DNA from: Crotophaga sulcirostris
Taxonomy: Eukaryota; Chordata; Aves; Cuculiformes; Crotophagidae
DNA: 64,000 nucleotides
Direction: 5' to 3'
Assembly (NCBI GenBank): GCA_013397455.1
Contig: VYZB01000214.1
Span: 865,205 to 929,204 of the forward strand
Shown: one piece after another, positions 43,484 to 56,290 of the stretch
How the letters are laid out: the number at the start of each line of letters is the position of its first letter
Position numbering within the stretch: position 1 is the stretch's first letter
The notes under the pieces: generated by a model
Databases searched by the model: none
What the model saw: the letters and a program-made list of their open reading frames with translations, nothing else
Told to the model about the DNA's origin: nothing
Translations under genes and position numbers: made by a program

Positions 43484-44050
43484 CCCTGGGGTGCATCCAG
43501 CACAGCATTCCCAACTGATCAAGGGGGGGAGACTGTCCCGTTCTGCTCCGGACTGGGGCAGCCCCACCGTGGGCTATGGATGCAGTTTTGAGCATCACAG
43601 GATAGAAAGGATCTAAAGCCAGAGGAGGGCACGGAGTTGGGGAAGGGTTTAGAGGCGAAGTGTGTGAGGAGCAGCTGAAGTGATTTGGTCTGTTCAGCCT
43701 GGAGAAGAGGAGACTGAGGGGAGACCTCATCACGCTCTGCTGCTTCCTCACCAGGGGAGGAGGAGGAGCAGGTGCTGATCTCTTCTCTCTGGTGACGAAG
43801 GACAGGACCCGAGGGAATGGCAGGAAGATGTGCCAGGGGAGGGTTAGGTTGGACATTAGGAAAAGGTTCTTCCCCCAGAGGGTGGTGGAGCACTGGAACA
43901 GCTCCCCAGGGAAGCAGTCACAGATTGATGATATTCCAGCAGCATTTGGCCAAGGCCCTCAACCGCATGGTGTGAATGTTGGGGTTGTCCTGTGCAGGGA
44001 CAGGAGCTGGACTCGATCATCCCTTCCAAATTAAGACATTCTATGATTCT
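43484..44050 (+). mobile_element. CR1 LINE, group 4
   Basis: Forward CR1 of about 567 bp. It begins at the ORF2 landmark 'accatgccctggggtgca'. It contains 'cagcctggagaagaggaga' and the group 4 block 'aggaagatgtgccagggga'. The 3' UTR has 'gttggggttgtcctgtgca', and the tail reads ACATTCTATGATTCT. The frame is broken in several places, including a gap of about 90 bp before 43621. Closest relative in the window: the reverse copy at 12800-13064. Confidence 0.94.
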
Positions 44051-45676
44051 CCTTTTAAGAGCCCAAATCCCCATCACACCCTTCCCCTTTGGGTGCCTCC
44101 ACCTCCTTCAATACTGCAGGAAAGCCGAAAGCCTGCAAACACAGAGAACAAGGCCAGAGGCAGCTGCAGCAGTTATTCGATCGCCATGAACCCTCCAAAG
44201 ATCTCCCAGCTCGGTGGTGCCTCTGTCCTGCTCCCCTTTCTGCTCCCACTGGCTGAGGGAGACAGTCCAACTTTCCCATCACGGCACCCCATAATCTAGT
44301 TTCTTGGACACAAATTAGTCACCACCAGAACTATGTTAATTAGTGACCAATTAATTTTTCAGCTCACTGGTTGAGCAAGAAGAAACAAATGTTTGTTTTG
44401 TAGGCAGTAGAAATTTGTTTCACCTGAACTAAAGCATTTCATTCTCATTTCTCGAAGTTATTTGGAGATGACATTTCAAACAGAAATGTCAGTTTGGAAT
44501 AAAACACTCCATAAAAAGTTGAAATGAAGCATTTCGACTTTATGAAATTTTGTTTCTCCCCCATGTGAAGGTGAATGTGTAGGAGATGATTTGATGAATT
44601 TGACCTGAATGGAAGAATTAGTTCAGCTGACCAAGCACTCATTTTTTTGGAAAACACTTACATCCCACAAAGTTATCAGTTATGCCTTGCTGGTAAATGT
44701 AGAATTGGTGTTCAGAGCTGTTGAGGAAGAACTGAACATCACTGCAAGGAACCAACTGCTCCTCTGCACGCTCATCTGGGCATATTTGCTGGCATATAGA
44801 TGTGCACATCCTTGCCTGGCAGGCAGAACTGGGATACGCTGTGCCCACTGCCAGCACCACTGGAGCAGCTTTTGCCACTGAAACAAGGGCTTGAGCTCTT
44901 CTGAAGCCAGAAGATTGCTCCAAGTGAGCACTAGCCACAGTGTTCCTGACTGCTAGGACTTTGTTGAAATATTTACCCAAGGCTTATCCAGGCAGGTCTT
45001 TTTGCTGTGACTAGCAAACAGGTTAAAAATCTGCTTTTTTTCTCCCCTAACTGCACACGTCTGCGAAAGCCTTCATCCTGCTGCCACCAGCTTCTGCCCT
45101 GCCTGCAGGCAAGGAAAACTGGGTGGCAATTTGAAGGAAAATCCTTGGTTTTTTCATCTGATCCCCAAAAGGTGACATTTGGTAAGCACCAATAACAAAA
45201 CAGCTGTCAGTGGGGAAGGATGAAATTGGAAAAGCAGAGAACATCCCAATTTTGTTCCTGTTGTGCCTAAATTTGTGAATTAGAAGCATTTTGGTGAGGT
45301 ACAGTGCCTGCACGTGCCTCCCATGACCCTAAGCTCAGGGAAAGCTGCAGTACAACAAAGGGATTATTACAACTTCCATTATTTTTAGTGGCCTATTTTC
45401 TCTTAAAATTTCTTTCACTGCACTTGTCTTTTCCTGTTGCAGCTTGTCACACCGTTTCCCCTTAGCAAGGGAAAGCTGCTCTGAGCTCAATTCTGGAGCA
45501 CAACACCCAGTGCATACACTATAACTGGCTTAAAGCAGCCCACCAAAAACTACACCTGCAGCATCGCCTGTAGCAAAGAGGTGTCAGGTGAAAACCTGGG
45601 ATATAGTCGTTGAAGGATTACACTGCTTGGAAGTTCACTTTTCTTAAAAGTACTGTGCACTTTGATGGCTGCGTTA
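44051..45676. other. Unique stretch with ATTTC/GAAAT-rich part
   Basis: No coding exon recognised. Between about 44390 and 44560 the words ATTTC and GAAAT recur in both orientations. A perfect inverted repeat, GACATTTC and GAAATGTC with a 5-nt spacer, lies at 44470-44490. This could be a worn DNA transposon but I cannot name it. Homeodomain words lie at about 44331-44355. Confidence 0.4.
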
Positions 45677-46173
45677 GTTCACTGGTAAGGCTGCACCTGA
45701 AATCCTGGGATCAGTTTTGGTCCCTCACTACAAGAAGGACATTGAAGGTCTGGAACATGTCCAGAGAAGGGAATGGAGCTGGGGAAGGGGCTGGAGAACA
45801 AGGGTTGTGGGAGCAGCTGAGGGCTCTGGGGCTGTTTAGCCTGGAGAAAAGGAGGCTGAGGGGAGACCTCATCACTGTCTGCAGCTCCCAGAAAGGAGGT
45901 TGTGGTGAGGTGGGTGCTGATCTCTTCCACCAAGTAACAAGTGACAGGACGAGAGGAAATGGCCTCAAGTTGCACCAGGGGAGGTCTAGATTGGATATTA
46001 GGAAAAATTTCTTTACAGCCAGAGTGGTGGAGTCCCAATCCCTGGAGGGGTTAAAAAAACCATGTGGCCATAGCACTTCAGGACAGGGCTTAGCAGGGCA
46101 CCATGGGGTTGGGCTGACAGTTGGTCTCAATGGTCTTAGAGGTCTCTTCCAACCTTAACGACTCTTTGATTCC
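45677..46173 (+). mobile_element. CR1 LINE, group 3
   Basis: Forward CR1 of about 500 bp with the landmark 'agtaacaagtgacaggacg' near 45935. Compared with the copy at 11962 it lacks about 30 bp around 46025. This removes the stretch equivalent to 'aagcattgg...cccagg', so 'agagtggtg' joins directly to 'gagtccc'. The frame is open on either side ([14 protein letters not shown]). The tail is degenerate (CGACTCTTTGATTCC). Confidence 0.94.
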
Positions 46174-49100
46174 TAAACACAGATTGATGTATCACTTGAT
46201 CCACAATAGCCAAGAGCAAGTAAATAGGGTTGGCTTGTGGTGAGACTCTCTCACAGGGGAGTCAAAGATGATCGCTGTCTCTTCCCTTATGGCACAACCA
46301 TAGTGAACAGTCATTTCTGGATATTTGGACAAGATTCATCCCTGGTTTGGTTCTGCCAGTCAGTAAGTCCCTCTTTGGTGAACTTCTTGATATTACTGCT
46401 TTGCCTTTTGTTTCCTGAACAATGTCCTGTGAAATCAAAATGGTACAACTAGTGCTGGATATTAAATACAACATTCTGCTATTTACTGCTTTTAAAACTC
46501 CAGATGTTGCATTTGCTGAGTTGCACAAGAGCATTATCTTATTTAAAATGGAATTACATGCTCCTGTCCTTTGTCGTTGGAAAGTAGTGCACCCACAGGA
46601 AATGAACACATCCTCAATGCTCAGAAACTGAGAAGTAAATGAAAAATCACAAACTTATTGTGTCTAAAAATACATATTTTAATTTTAAAACCGATTTCAA
46701 GAGTTTTCAGGCTGACTCAGGGCGCTTTCACTTACCACCTTTTCATGTTCCTGGACTGGAGGACAGACAGTACTCTTCCTCTTCCTTAGGGGACTCCACT
46801 TCGGGCTTTGCTGTTTTCAGTTCCTCACTTAGCCCTGAAGATGGGTGGGATACAGCTGCCTCTCCCGCACAAAGCAGCTGTGCATTATACACTTGCCTGG
46901 ATCATTTCCTACAGCAGGTAGATCTACTGCCTGACTTAGTTTCAGTCTCATTTCTTTTTACTCAGTTCTCCCTATTTCACAGTCTCTGCTTTTATTCTTG
47001 TAATAAATTAATCTCTAGTGCCATTTCTCTGCCTTACCTCACTTCGAGGCACCGAGCTCCATCCCTTCCTAAGTCTGCTCCTCTGTCTCCCTTGTGATGT
47101 TCTTCAGAGCTTTTAGTCACTCACACTCAAACCTTTACTCCTAACTTTCATTTTTAAAGTGGTTTATGACTTCTTCAATTTAGTAAGTCATTACTGAATG
47201 AGTTTGTCTTGTTGGCTTTTCCAGCAAGGTTATAAATCTGCTTGTGAAACATGAATCTGATGAGAGGTTTGAAGAGTAACAGGCCTTTACTCCTAACAGG
47301 CTGCAGATGCCCATGACTCCAGAGCTCAGATGAGGTCTATTTTAAATATAATTTATTTTCTCTGGAATGCATAACAGGTGGGATGCTATAGGGATTCTTC
47401 AAGGGCAGCAAGTGAGCTGTGCCCAGAGGCACAGTGTAGCCTCCTGCAATGTTTGCTGGTTTAGGTGATGCTCTTAAACCTGAGCAACTTTATCCTGTTA
47501 TCGAACATACAAACAGCACGGCTTCTGTCCGATAGAGAAACATGGTCCAGGTTGGTCAAACAGCATCCATGGACTGGATTAATTCCATGAAACCATACTA
47601 TCCAACCTGCCACCTTCAACAGAGACAAGCCAAGCCCAAGCTTGTCACAGAAGGCACAAAGACCCATCCCATAGCAGGGGACATGACTGCAAGGGGAAGA
47701 GAGATGGAGGTAGCTCTCCCACACGTGGCGTTGGTTATCGAGCCAGAACATGTCAACAAGATTATATTTCTTCCAAACTTCTTAATGGGCCATTACATAC
47801 TCCAGCTAGCAACAGAATAGGGGAACCCATGCCACAGGAAGGATGCAATGGAAATTAGCTGTAAATAGTTCCTTCAGCATCCATTTTAAACCCTGAAAAA
47901 CAAAGTCCTGCAGTTTATTGCATATGCAGAGCTCAAGGTTAAGGCAGCATCGTGCAGCTTGGCTGTGAAGCTGGGCTGTTTTCTCAATATGGATTTATAC
48001 ATGGAGCAACAGGCAATTATCTCAAGCAGCCCCACCACTGCCTCCTGAGCAGGATGCAGCCACACTCAGCAGCAGGGATTGCCATCATGCCCAGGGAACC
48101 TGCAGCACCATCCTCTGCCAGCGCCTCATCCAAATCCAAAATGCCCCCATAGCTGCACGGGGAGCCCAGCCTGGAACCCAACACCTCAGTACCTCTCATC
48201 AACCATGACAGAAACTTAAGGAACACAACACATTTTTATTTTTTTATACCATTAAGCATCTCAAAGAGCAGTCGAAGCTTGTACACTGTGCTCATACTGC
48301 ACCTATAAAACCTGAGATCCAACCAGTGTATTCTTCAGCCCCACCTGCTGGCATTTTATCTGCTGTCTCCTTGCATAGGGAGCAGTAAAACACTTCTGCA
48401 CTCACAGATGCAGCTTTCCAAAACCAGGATCCTGCACCCCAACAGGGCCCTTGAACATTTCCACTGGCTGAGGGCAAATTGCCAGCAGCTCTGAAAATCA
48501 ATATTCAGATCTGTCCCCATTAAAGTGTGTCACCATGAGCTTTATGGAGAGGGGACATGGACAAAAGCCATGAGTTAGGCAGGCACATAAAGAAAGAATA
48601 ACCTTTGGACAAGCTTTTCCTGAAAATGTAGCATTTCCTTGGAACCGAGTCCAGTGGGGAGAGTTATTATGGGAAGATTTACTTCCATGGGGATGCCAAG
48701 CTTTTAATATCACCCTTTTAAATAATGCACACTTAAAAAGGTTATTTTACTGTGAGAAAAGGTTAACACTATTGTTAGTTCTCTCCTGCCTATCCTGGAT
48801 CAAGTGCCTTATGACATCCACTAGCAGAGGAACTGAATGTGGTGTTACCTGACAGGGGCAGTGGATGAAGGCCAGAACGGGGCAGCTCCAGCGTGTGTCT
48901 CCCTGTAGAGCTTTGAAGAGGTCTTGGTTAAGGGAGTCAGCTTGGCTGTTGGTTCAGGTTTTGGCTCTTCTGAATTTATCATCTCACAAATTGCAAAGTG
49001 CCCTACACCTGGGCAAGAGAAGTGCAACTGCATATTAGCTTCTCCTTGCTAGGAGAAGTCCATCAGTGGCCCCAGCCCACTTGCAGCTCACCATCCTGCT

Positions 49101-49481
49101 CTGCCCCCTTCTCTCTTAGTGCAGCAGCTGGGGGTTCAGACAGATCTGGAGGAGCCACGCCAGCTAAAGGGTCTTGGATGTTCACACAGACCACGGTGCC
49201 TAGCACTGCAAATCGAAAATCTTCAATAAACTGTGCTGTAAAATCACAAGGGCTTAGTGACACTCAGTAAAGATACGGTCGTGAGCAGTGGGAAAGGTGC
49301 ATGGCTCCATGCTTTGCTGCGTGCTCAGACACAACCTCAAGAGACTGCACTCAGCAGGTCACATCAAATCAATTTCCTTCCTTTGCACTCTCCTGGTCAC
49401 CTCACTTAATCCAATCACTTTTGCTTTGTCACCTGGTTTCAGTTTATTATCAGCTTGGTCACTCATTCAGTAGTGTTGCTG
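46174..49481. other. Unique, CR1-free stretch
   Basis: No gene, RNA or transposon recognised over about 3.3 kb. It is pyrimidine-rich at about 46920-47100. The open frames are short and unconvincing. Confidence 0.45.
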
Positions 49482-49770
49482 ATCATAGAATCATAGAATG
49501 GTTTGGGTTGGGAGGGACCTTAAAGATCATCCAGTTCCACCCCCTGCCATGGGCAGGGACACCTCCCACTGGATCAGGTTGCTCAAAGCCCCATCCAACC
49601 TGGCCTTGGAACACCTCCGCGGAGGGAGCATCCACAACCTCCTTGGGCAACCTGGGCCAGTGTCTCAGCACCCTTATTGTGAAGAATTTCTTCCTAATGT
49701 CTAATCTGAATCTTCCCCCTTCCAGTTTAAACCCAATCCCCCTCATCCTATCGCTACATGCCCTTGTAAA
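49482..49770 (-). mobile_element. CR1 LINE, truncated (ungrouped)
   Basis: Reverse CR1 of 289 bp with a canonical tail of two octamers (TCATAGAATCATAGAA), 'gtttgggttgggagggac' and the 3' UTR. The ORF2 end is open on the minus strand: [20 protein letters not shown], then EVVDAPSAEVF. It lacks the group 2 TGA. A single-base shift after EVF breaks the last part. Confidence 0.95.
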
Positions 49771-51575
49771 AAGGAATGATATGTTTGCATTAGCTCTGTC
49801 TGTTACATATTGAGAGTTCTTAAAGCAGCTGGCAGGTAGATCAGTCCAACAGCCAAGGCCCTCCTCTCCCTCAAGCTCATTTTCCCCAGCGCCAGGATGC
49901 AGTAGTGTTGGGCACCAGCGACACCCTGGGAAGGGAGTGCCACACTGCACACACAGGAGTGTCACCAGGCAAAATCACAGAATTTGCATTTCCCAGACTT
50001 TCCTTTCCTGCTCCAAGCACTGGGAAGGACAAGCTGACTGCATGGAGCAGGGAACAGGCACAAGCGATGCTGTGCTGCGATACAAACCCACATTTCGCCT
50101 AAACTGATGCTTATTTGAGCATCTGAGCCTTGTTTTCCTAGGTTTTCTTCTCTCTTTCATAAACCACAAGATGCTATGCACTCACCTATCTGCTTGCCAA
50201 GCAAACACAAGCTCTGGGGACCCGAGTGGGTTTGCTGGGCAGCAGAGCACAAACAGCACCCCCAAGAGTCATTTGGGCCCAGCAGACACAGGCTATGAAG
50301 GCTCACTTTATACAGTGACAGCCTTCATTAAGACAGCAAATAAGTGCTTGGAGCAGCTCCTGAGCATCACACAGCACCAGAGAGCAGCAGGGAAAGGCAC
50401 TGAATGCAGGGGAGAAACAGGCAGGTTCCTGCAGCACCAGGTACACCCACAGGCAATAACACCAGCAGAAATGCAACAGCCAGGAACTCAGACTAGAAAA
50501 AACTCTAGAGTAGTAACATTTACACCTTACATGGACCTGACTATGTTCCATATGAACATTTAAATAATTTAGGGCCTGGAAAATAAAATAAAAATGAGAG
50601 TAGCTCACAAGAGGTCTAAGGCCGGTATCCCTAAAAGGGGAGCAGGGGCTCTAACCCAGCTCTAATAGCTGAGGTTGCCTCCCTGGCCCTCAGCTTTAAT
50701 GAACCCTATAGAAAAGTGTCCAGGGAGGGCTATGTGGCTATTTCTGCTTTGGAAGAAATAGTAGCTGCTAATAGTTCCAATGCATGTATGAAGGTTGTGC
50801 ACAAGAAGGTCTGTCTTAATCTAGTCCCACCCAATGAAGCTTTGTACTAGAAGTGACTGAGGTTGAAGGTATCTTTGTGAGGAACTGCAAAGTGACCACT
50901 CACAGCCCTCAGCCAGACCTTGGGCTTGCAAAGCACAGCTGGTGCTAGAAATGTGAAGGAGGATTTGGAACTCAGTTCTAGGGCAACAGCCCAGGAACCT
51001 GCATGTGCTGTTGGGCAGTAGGAACTGAAATGGCAGCTGGTACTTGTGGAGAGGAAACCTAAAGAAGCAGTTGGGTAGATGCGCTGCTCCAAGAAACAGA
51101 GCAAGCAAGGAATCTGGTCTTTGCTGCTGTCTACAGGATGAGGTGATAAAAGGAAACTTTTGTTTTAAGAAAGCAAAATATTTTGTGAAAAGGATGCTTT
51201 TCTGCAAGATAAAATGTTCCTGCATGAGGAAATAAACATAGATTATTTTCTAGACTATAACCCCAGGGTTAAGGCTGGTGCCTGCAGGTGGAAGGTGCAC
51301 CAAGCTCCAGCAGTGTGAGACCCAGGCAGGGCGGGAGTTAAACCCATCATCTCATGAGTTCCCAAAACCTGTCCCTTGGTGCTTACAGACACTGGACTCT
51401 GGTTTGGAACTGTGCCATACAACCTTGTATTTGCAACCGTGCACCACCACCTCTTTGCTCTGAAATCCTGCCGTGTGCTGAGTGGCTCCAGGAGAACCTT
51501 CTGCTTGGCCAAGCCCTGGCACATCTGTAGGCAGGGGACACTCCAGACTGCAGGATTTCAGGTGAGTTTGGATGA
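49771..51575. other. Unique stretch
   Basis: No gene or transposon recognised. Confidence 0.45.
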
Positions 51576-51710
51576 AGGTGTTTAAGAGGAGACTGGATGA
51601 GGCACCCAGTGCCATGGTTTAGATGATGGGTTGGTGTTGGTGTTGGGTTATAGGTTGGACTCGATGATCTCAGAGGTCCTTTCCAACCTTGTGATACTGT
51701 GATACTGTGA
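51576..51710 (+). mobile_element. CR1 LINE, group 1 (TGATACTG tail), very short
   Basis: Only 135 bp: the last 15 codons of ORF2 ([14 protein letters not shown] then stop), the complete 3' UTR ('gttataggttggactcga') and two TGATACTG octamers. It is the shortest tailed copy in the window and nearly matches the 3' end of the copy at 36071. Confidence 0.96.
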
Positions 51711-54700
51711 ATATCTCAAGTGTGGTCTGCTGTAGCTGTGAGCTGTCTCAGCTCCATTGCTAGTTAGCTAATGAGCCTCCTAACTAAATCATTAGCTCTG
51801 CCTGCTCCCTGTTAACCTTTTCTCCCAGCCTCATCAAGAGATATGAGAAAACATGCATCACGCAGGAGGGAAGGTCTATCTTTTTATTCTTTGATTTACT
51901 GATGTGCTAACCTGTGGCGCTTTCTGGGACGAAGCTTTTCCCCACTATAACCCTGCTGTCTTCGGCAATATTACAGCTGGGAAAAATTTATCTCACTTAG
52001 TGGAAAAAGGTGGCCAAGGGAGGGAAGGACTTGCTGATTCCAGCCCTGGCATTAGATTTCTCCAAGCAGGAGAAGGTGACAGATGGTGGATTTACAAGGG
52101 ATGCACTGGGAACAGCAGAGTCAGCTATGCAGTGTGGTCTGCAGTCTGCAATCCCAGCACATTGTGTAGCTCATATGTGGTTTAACTCAAATTTAATTTA
52201 GTTCAATGGGAACGTCTCTTTGTGTTTGGACTTGCAAACAGTGGCGTCGTACGTACCTGTAAGCACACAGCTCATGAGAAGGAAAAGAATTTCTCTATTG
52301 AAATGGGTAATCAAGGAAGTATTATAGCAGTTGCTGCCTTGATTTTCTTTCTCCAGGGATACATCCCATGGTGTGAGCACTGCTCTGTTGTGGCTTTGCT
52401 GATGAGAAGGTCTACTTGAAGACACAGTGCCTTGGTTTCTGTAGCCCCATGGTGATGTTAGAGTTGCACGGAAGGACCAGAGGCACAGGGCAGGGTCACA
52501 CAAGATACCAGGCAGCAAAGCAGGGGACTGACTCTCCATGACATCTGCTTGATAGTTCTGCAACCTGCAGGAGCAGGGAAGGACTCCTTTCTAGTAAATC
52601 TTTCAGGATCTTAGAGTTTCTTTATAGGTTTCTTTTGAATATGTCTCAACTAACTTCCAAAGGCCTTTCTTGTAGCCTGTGTCCCAGTCATACCAGCCTG
52701 TCATGGCTGGAACATCAGGGGCTATTTGGTGGTGCGTGGGACTGTAAGGTGAGCCTTTGAGGGATGGTTCAGCCTAGCAAGTTGTGGTTGTCCAGGTACA
52801 CACCAGCACCCCTGGGAATAGGGGTGCTGAGAAGAACTTTGTGAAACCCAACCCCATCAACAAAAAAACACGATAATGTTAGAGGAAAGCAAAGCAACTC
52901 AGGATTAGCTGCCCACGGTCTGAGCTTGCTCTGTGTGTATCTCATTCCCATTAATGAGGTGTTCCTGTTTGTCTTCCATGATGCTTGGTTTTCCTCCATC
53001 TGCTTATCTGCCTGGGAGAGCCCTGCCTCACCGGATCAAAGAGGCAGGATGAGGCTGTAATGAACAGAAGACTGATTCCATCAGGCCATCAGTGATTCCA
53101 GGCTAATGGGATACATTGCCTCAGAGTGGTGGAAGGAAATGCCTTCCCTGCTCTATTAGTATTCCCAAGATCTTGTGAATTTCCCCCAATTCCAGTGACA
53201 ATAAACTGACAGCTTCTGTAGAGAATGAGAAAAATCCTGAATATCAGGTAAGAGCCACCTAGGGATACAGGTTGCACTGTGATGGTGGATGGACAGATGG
53301 GTGCACAGCCACCAACCTGTGAGCCCTTGCTGAAGGGTGGTTTCTCCAGTGTGGCTCACTGGCCTGTCCACAGCACCAGGGCCAGGAGATCATTACTACT
53401 GTGTTCAGTTGTCTTAAAACAGAACAAAGCCTGTGCTTGGAAAGACTTGTGTGACTTCATCACTTTGTGTGAGAAGGTGCTGTTATGGCAGGAGATGGGT
53501 AACTTTTACTATTCCTCCTAATATTTTTTTCTTGTTGTTTAAATACAAATGAAGACAAGCACAACATTTCCAAACCTGACTGATTTTGAGGACTAATTTC
53601 TAATTCAAGACACTTTCAGGTCCGATAGTCACATGGAGTTGTGCAGTCCTTTCCGAACAGGGAGTCCTGTTCAACTGCTGCCACTTGGCCTTCAGGCAGC
53701 TGAATGATCCCATTTTGCTTAAAGGAAGGAAAATCCAGACTTAAGCCATCTTAACTCAGGATCTCAGAGAGCTGATGGAGTACGATACACCTTGTGCAAG
53801 GATAGCTTTGTTCAGTAGTTAAAAGGTTTTTCTGTTCCTGGTCAGTATAGTCCAATGCAGACTCCATCATAAGTTCTTTTTAGCTGTCTGAAGTTCTCAG
53901 CTCACTTTGGAGCTGTTTCCTAGGATCCTGTGGACATGTGAGCATCTCAGCTTTTGCTCAACCCCCTGCTAGGAAAAGAAAGCTAAAAGGGATGCCCAAG
54001 TGCACTATTGGGAAGAAAATAAACAACCTGCTCCCAAATTTGTGCTAACTTAGAAGCACCAGTTTTGCCTTGGCCTGACTCTGGGGTCAGCAGTGCTGGG
54101 CAGAGGGTCTCACCCACACTTAGCAGAGTCAAGCTTTTGAGTTGTGCTTGAGGCAATCACATGATTTATTACTTAGTTAAAAACTTTACCTACCACAGTG
54201 TCTGGTGGGGCTGTGTCTTGGTGAGGTCAGAAAGTCAAATCCAGGGGCTGGATTTGAAAGAGGCTTGTAAGGAATAAGATTCATAACGGTTGTAATTACG
54301 CAGACTAGCAGTGGGGTGATTAAGTTCTGTATCTGGGAAACAGAGCTGACCTGCTGGTGTCCAGCCAGCCCTGTGATTGCTGGGAGGCTCATAATTTATG
54401 CTGTGGGGATTCATTTTTCTAATGATTTTTGGAAAGCTGGTCCATCACTTGAGGTTGTTTGCACCTGTAGATCAGCCTGACCGGTTTGCTGTCTGCAGTG
54501 ACTGGTTATACCTGTTTGATTGCTCTGCTGAACACAGTTGGGCTGTATTGCCTTGACCTGAATGAGTCTGGAGGAAGGAAAAGCGGGGACTTGAGAGTAC
54601 TCAAGGCAGCATTATGGATGCAAAGTGAGGCAAACATGAGGACAACTCGTGCAGTTCATGACACAAACATTACAACATGTTAAAAGAGGAGTGAATGAAC

Positions 54701-55689
54701 TTGCAACTAGCTCAGTAACAGCAAAGATCAGCAGTGCCCAGGGCAGCCTGGCATCTCCCTTTGCACTTTAAAATACCTGCTGTACTCCACATAACACTAT
54801 TTCTCTGTCCTTGCAGGTCCCTTGTGCTGTCCCCATGGCACTGAGCACTGCAGGCAGCTGCAGCAGCGCCCGGCGTGGCACTGCCTGACGTGGTCTTGCA
54901 CAGTGGACTCTGGTGTTCTTTTGAACAGCTGCAATCTCCCTAAAAAGTGAATAAGAAAAGAAAATTAGGAATTGTTTATACAGTTCGATTATGCACTGGA
55001 GAGCAGGGCTGGAGGCTGTGTGTGACTGGAGGTGGTGGGGGTTGCAGCATATTGTGGGTTTAGGGGGAGCAGGAAGGAGCACCCTCCACAGCTCTGCAAG
55101 GCTGTACCCCAGGGTGATGGGTGTCAGCTCTATCAGCAGCCTGTGCCCTTGTCCCCATCCCAGCAGCTCCTTCCAGCCCCAGGAGCAGACCTGAGCACAG
55201 ATGCCTGGTTTCCCGTGCACACTCCTCACAAAGGAGCTGCTGGTGGTCTAATTCTTTCTGTCCCCTGGAAGGAGAGGAGGAGAGCAGGGAGAGGGACAGG
55301 TGCTGTGGGGCAGAAAGAAGTGAAGGAGGAGGCAATGCATTTTTGAGACCTTGCAACAACACGCCCAAGGGTAGAGCACCCAGTCCCATTGCAGATCAGT
55401 GGTCTCAAGGGTAGAGCAGAAACAAAGCTTTGCAGAGCACCACACTCAAGCAAAGGCATCCAATCCAAGCTTCCCACCACCAGAGAGGTCAGCAAGGGCA
55501 TCCTCTGGCTTCTGTCCTCACAGGCAGGGCAGTGCCCAGGCAGTGGGGGGGGGGGGGGCTCAACCAGGGAGAGGAGCTGCTGCCAGCAGAGCCCAGCAGC
55601 TGCAGAGGTGTGAAATGCTGACACACCAGCTGCCAGCACCATTTACATCAGCAGAATTGGTCTCTTAGGACAATAATGGATGTAGGACA
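51711..55689. other. Unique, CR1-free stretch
   Basis: No coding exon or transposon recognised. A G14 run is at 55545-55558. Short open frames are present on both strands, none with recognisable domains. Confidence 0.45.
55545..55558 (+). repeat. Poly-G run (G14)
   Basis: Fourteen consecutive Gs. Such runs are replication- and sequencing-difficult, so the exact length may be unreliable. Confidence 0.85.
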
Positions 55690-56290
55690 AATGATGATGG
55701 TGAGCTGAAAGTGCTATTACTCATTATTGAAACTCTGGATTACTCTCTGGCCAGTGCTAAAACTATAAAGCCAGCAGCCAGTGGACAAGCCCTCAGTAAC
55801 CTCTGCCACTGTACTAAAAGCTTTCAGAGGGGGAACAGAAGTGCTATAAATCTTCTAGGTGACATTCAACATTTGTCAGAGAAACACTTTGGACTTATTT
55901 TAATCTCTTCGTTTCAGAGAGTTCATCATAACAAATAATGGGTGCCTTGAGCTCGGCCAGCGAATCCCCCGCCTCTCCCAGCTCCAAATGGAAACTCAAA
56001 GTGGCTCCTTAATAGAAAGGGCAGCTCTGCTCATTGGTGCCTCGTGCACTGTGTGGTCTCTCAGCCGCACCTAAATGTATCCAGTCCTTTCAGTGTTTAC
56101 ATGTGCTGCCTGTTATTGCGATGACACTGGGCCTACAAATGTTTTAACTTGGGGTTGTTTTTTTTTAAAAAACTGTCCATTAATCTTCCTCAGTGCTTGG
56201 AAGGCAAGTAGATTATTTACGGCGCGGATGTTACAGGGGATTGTTCCTGCATTAACATTTCATTTGGGAGTGTTAAATCTGTCTCTCGTG
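55690..56290. promoter_or_regulatory. Candidate conserved non-coding element
   Basis: Repeat-free for 600 bp with many developmental-enhancer-like words: CTATTACTCATTATTG near 55713-55728, ATCATAACAAATAATGGG near 55924-55941, GTCCATTAATC near 56175-56185, GATTATTTACGG near 56211-56222 and GCATTAACATTTCATTTGG near 56248-56266. No coding frame of interest. The call rests on motif density only. Confidence 0.28.

Noticed and set aside
43068..43856. 262-codon open frame on the minus strand, the longest in the window
   Set aside because: Its second half is exactly antisense to the CR1 copy at 43484-44050 and its first half has no recognisable domain. Long antisense frames recur over CR1 copies because of the element's base composition.
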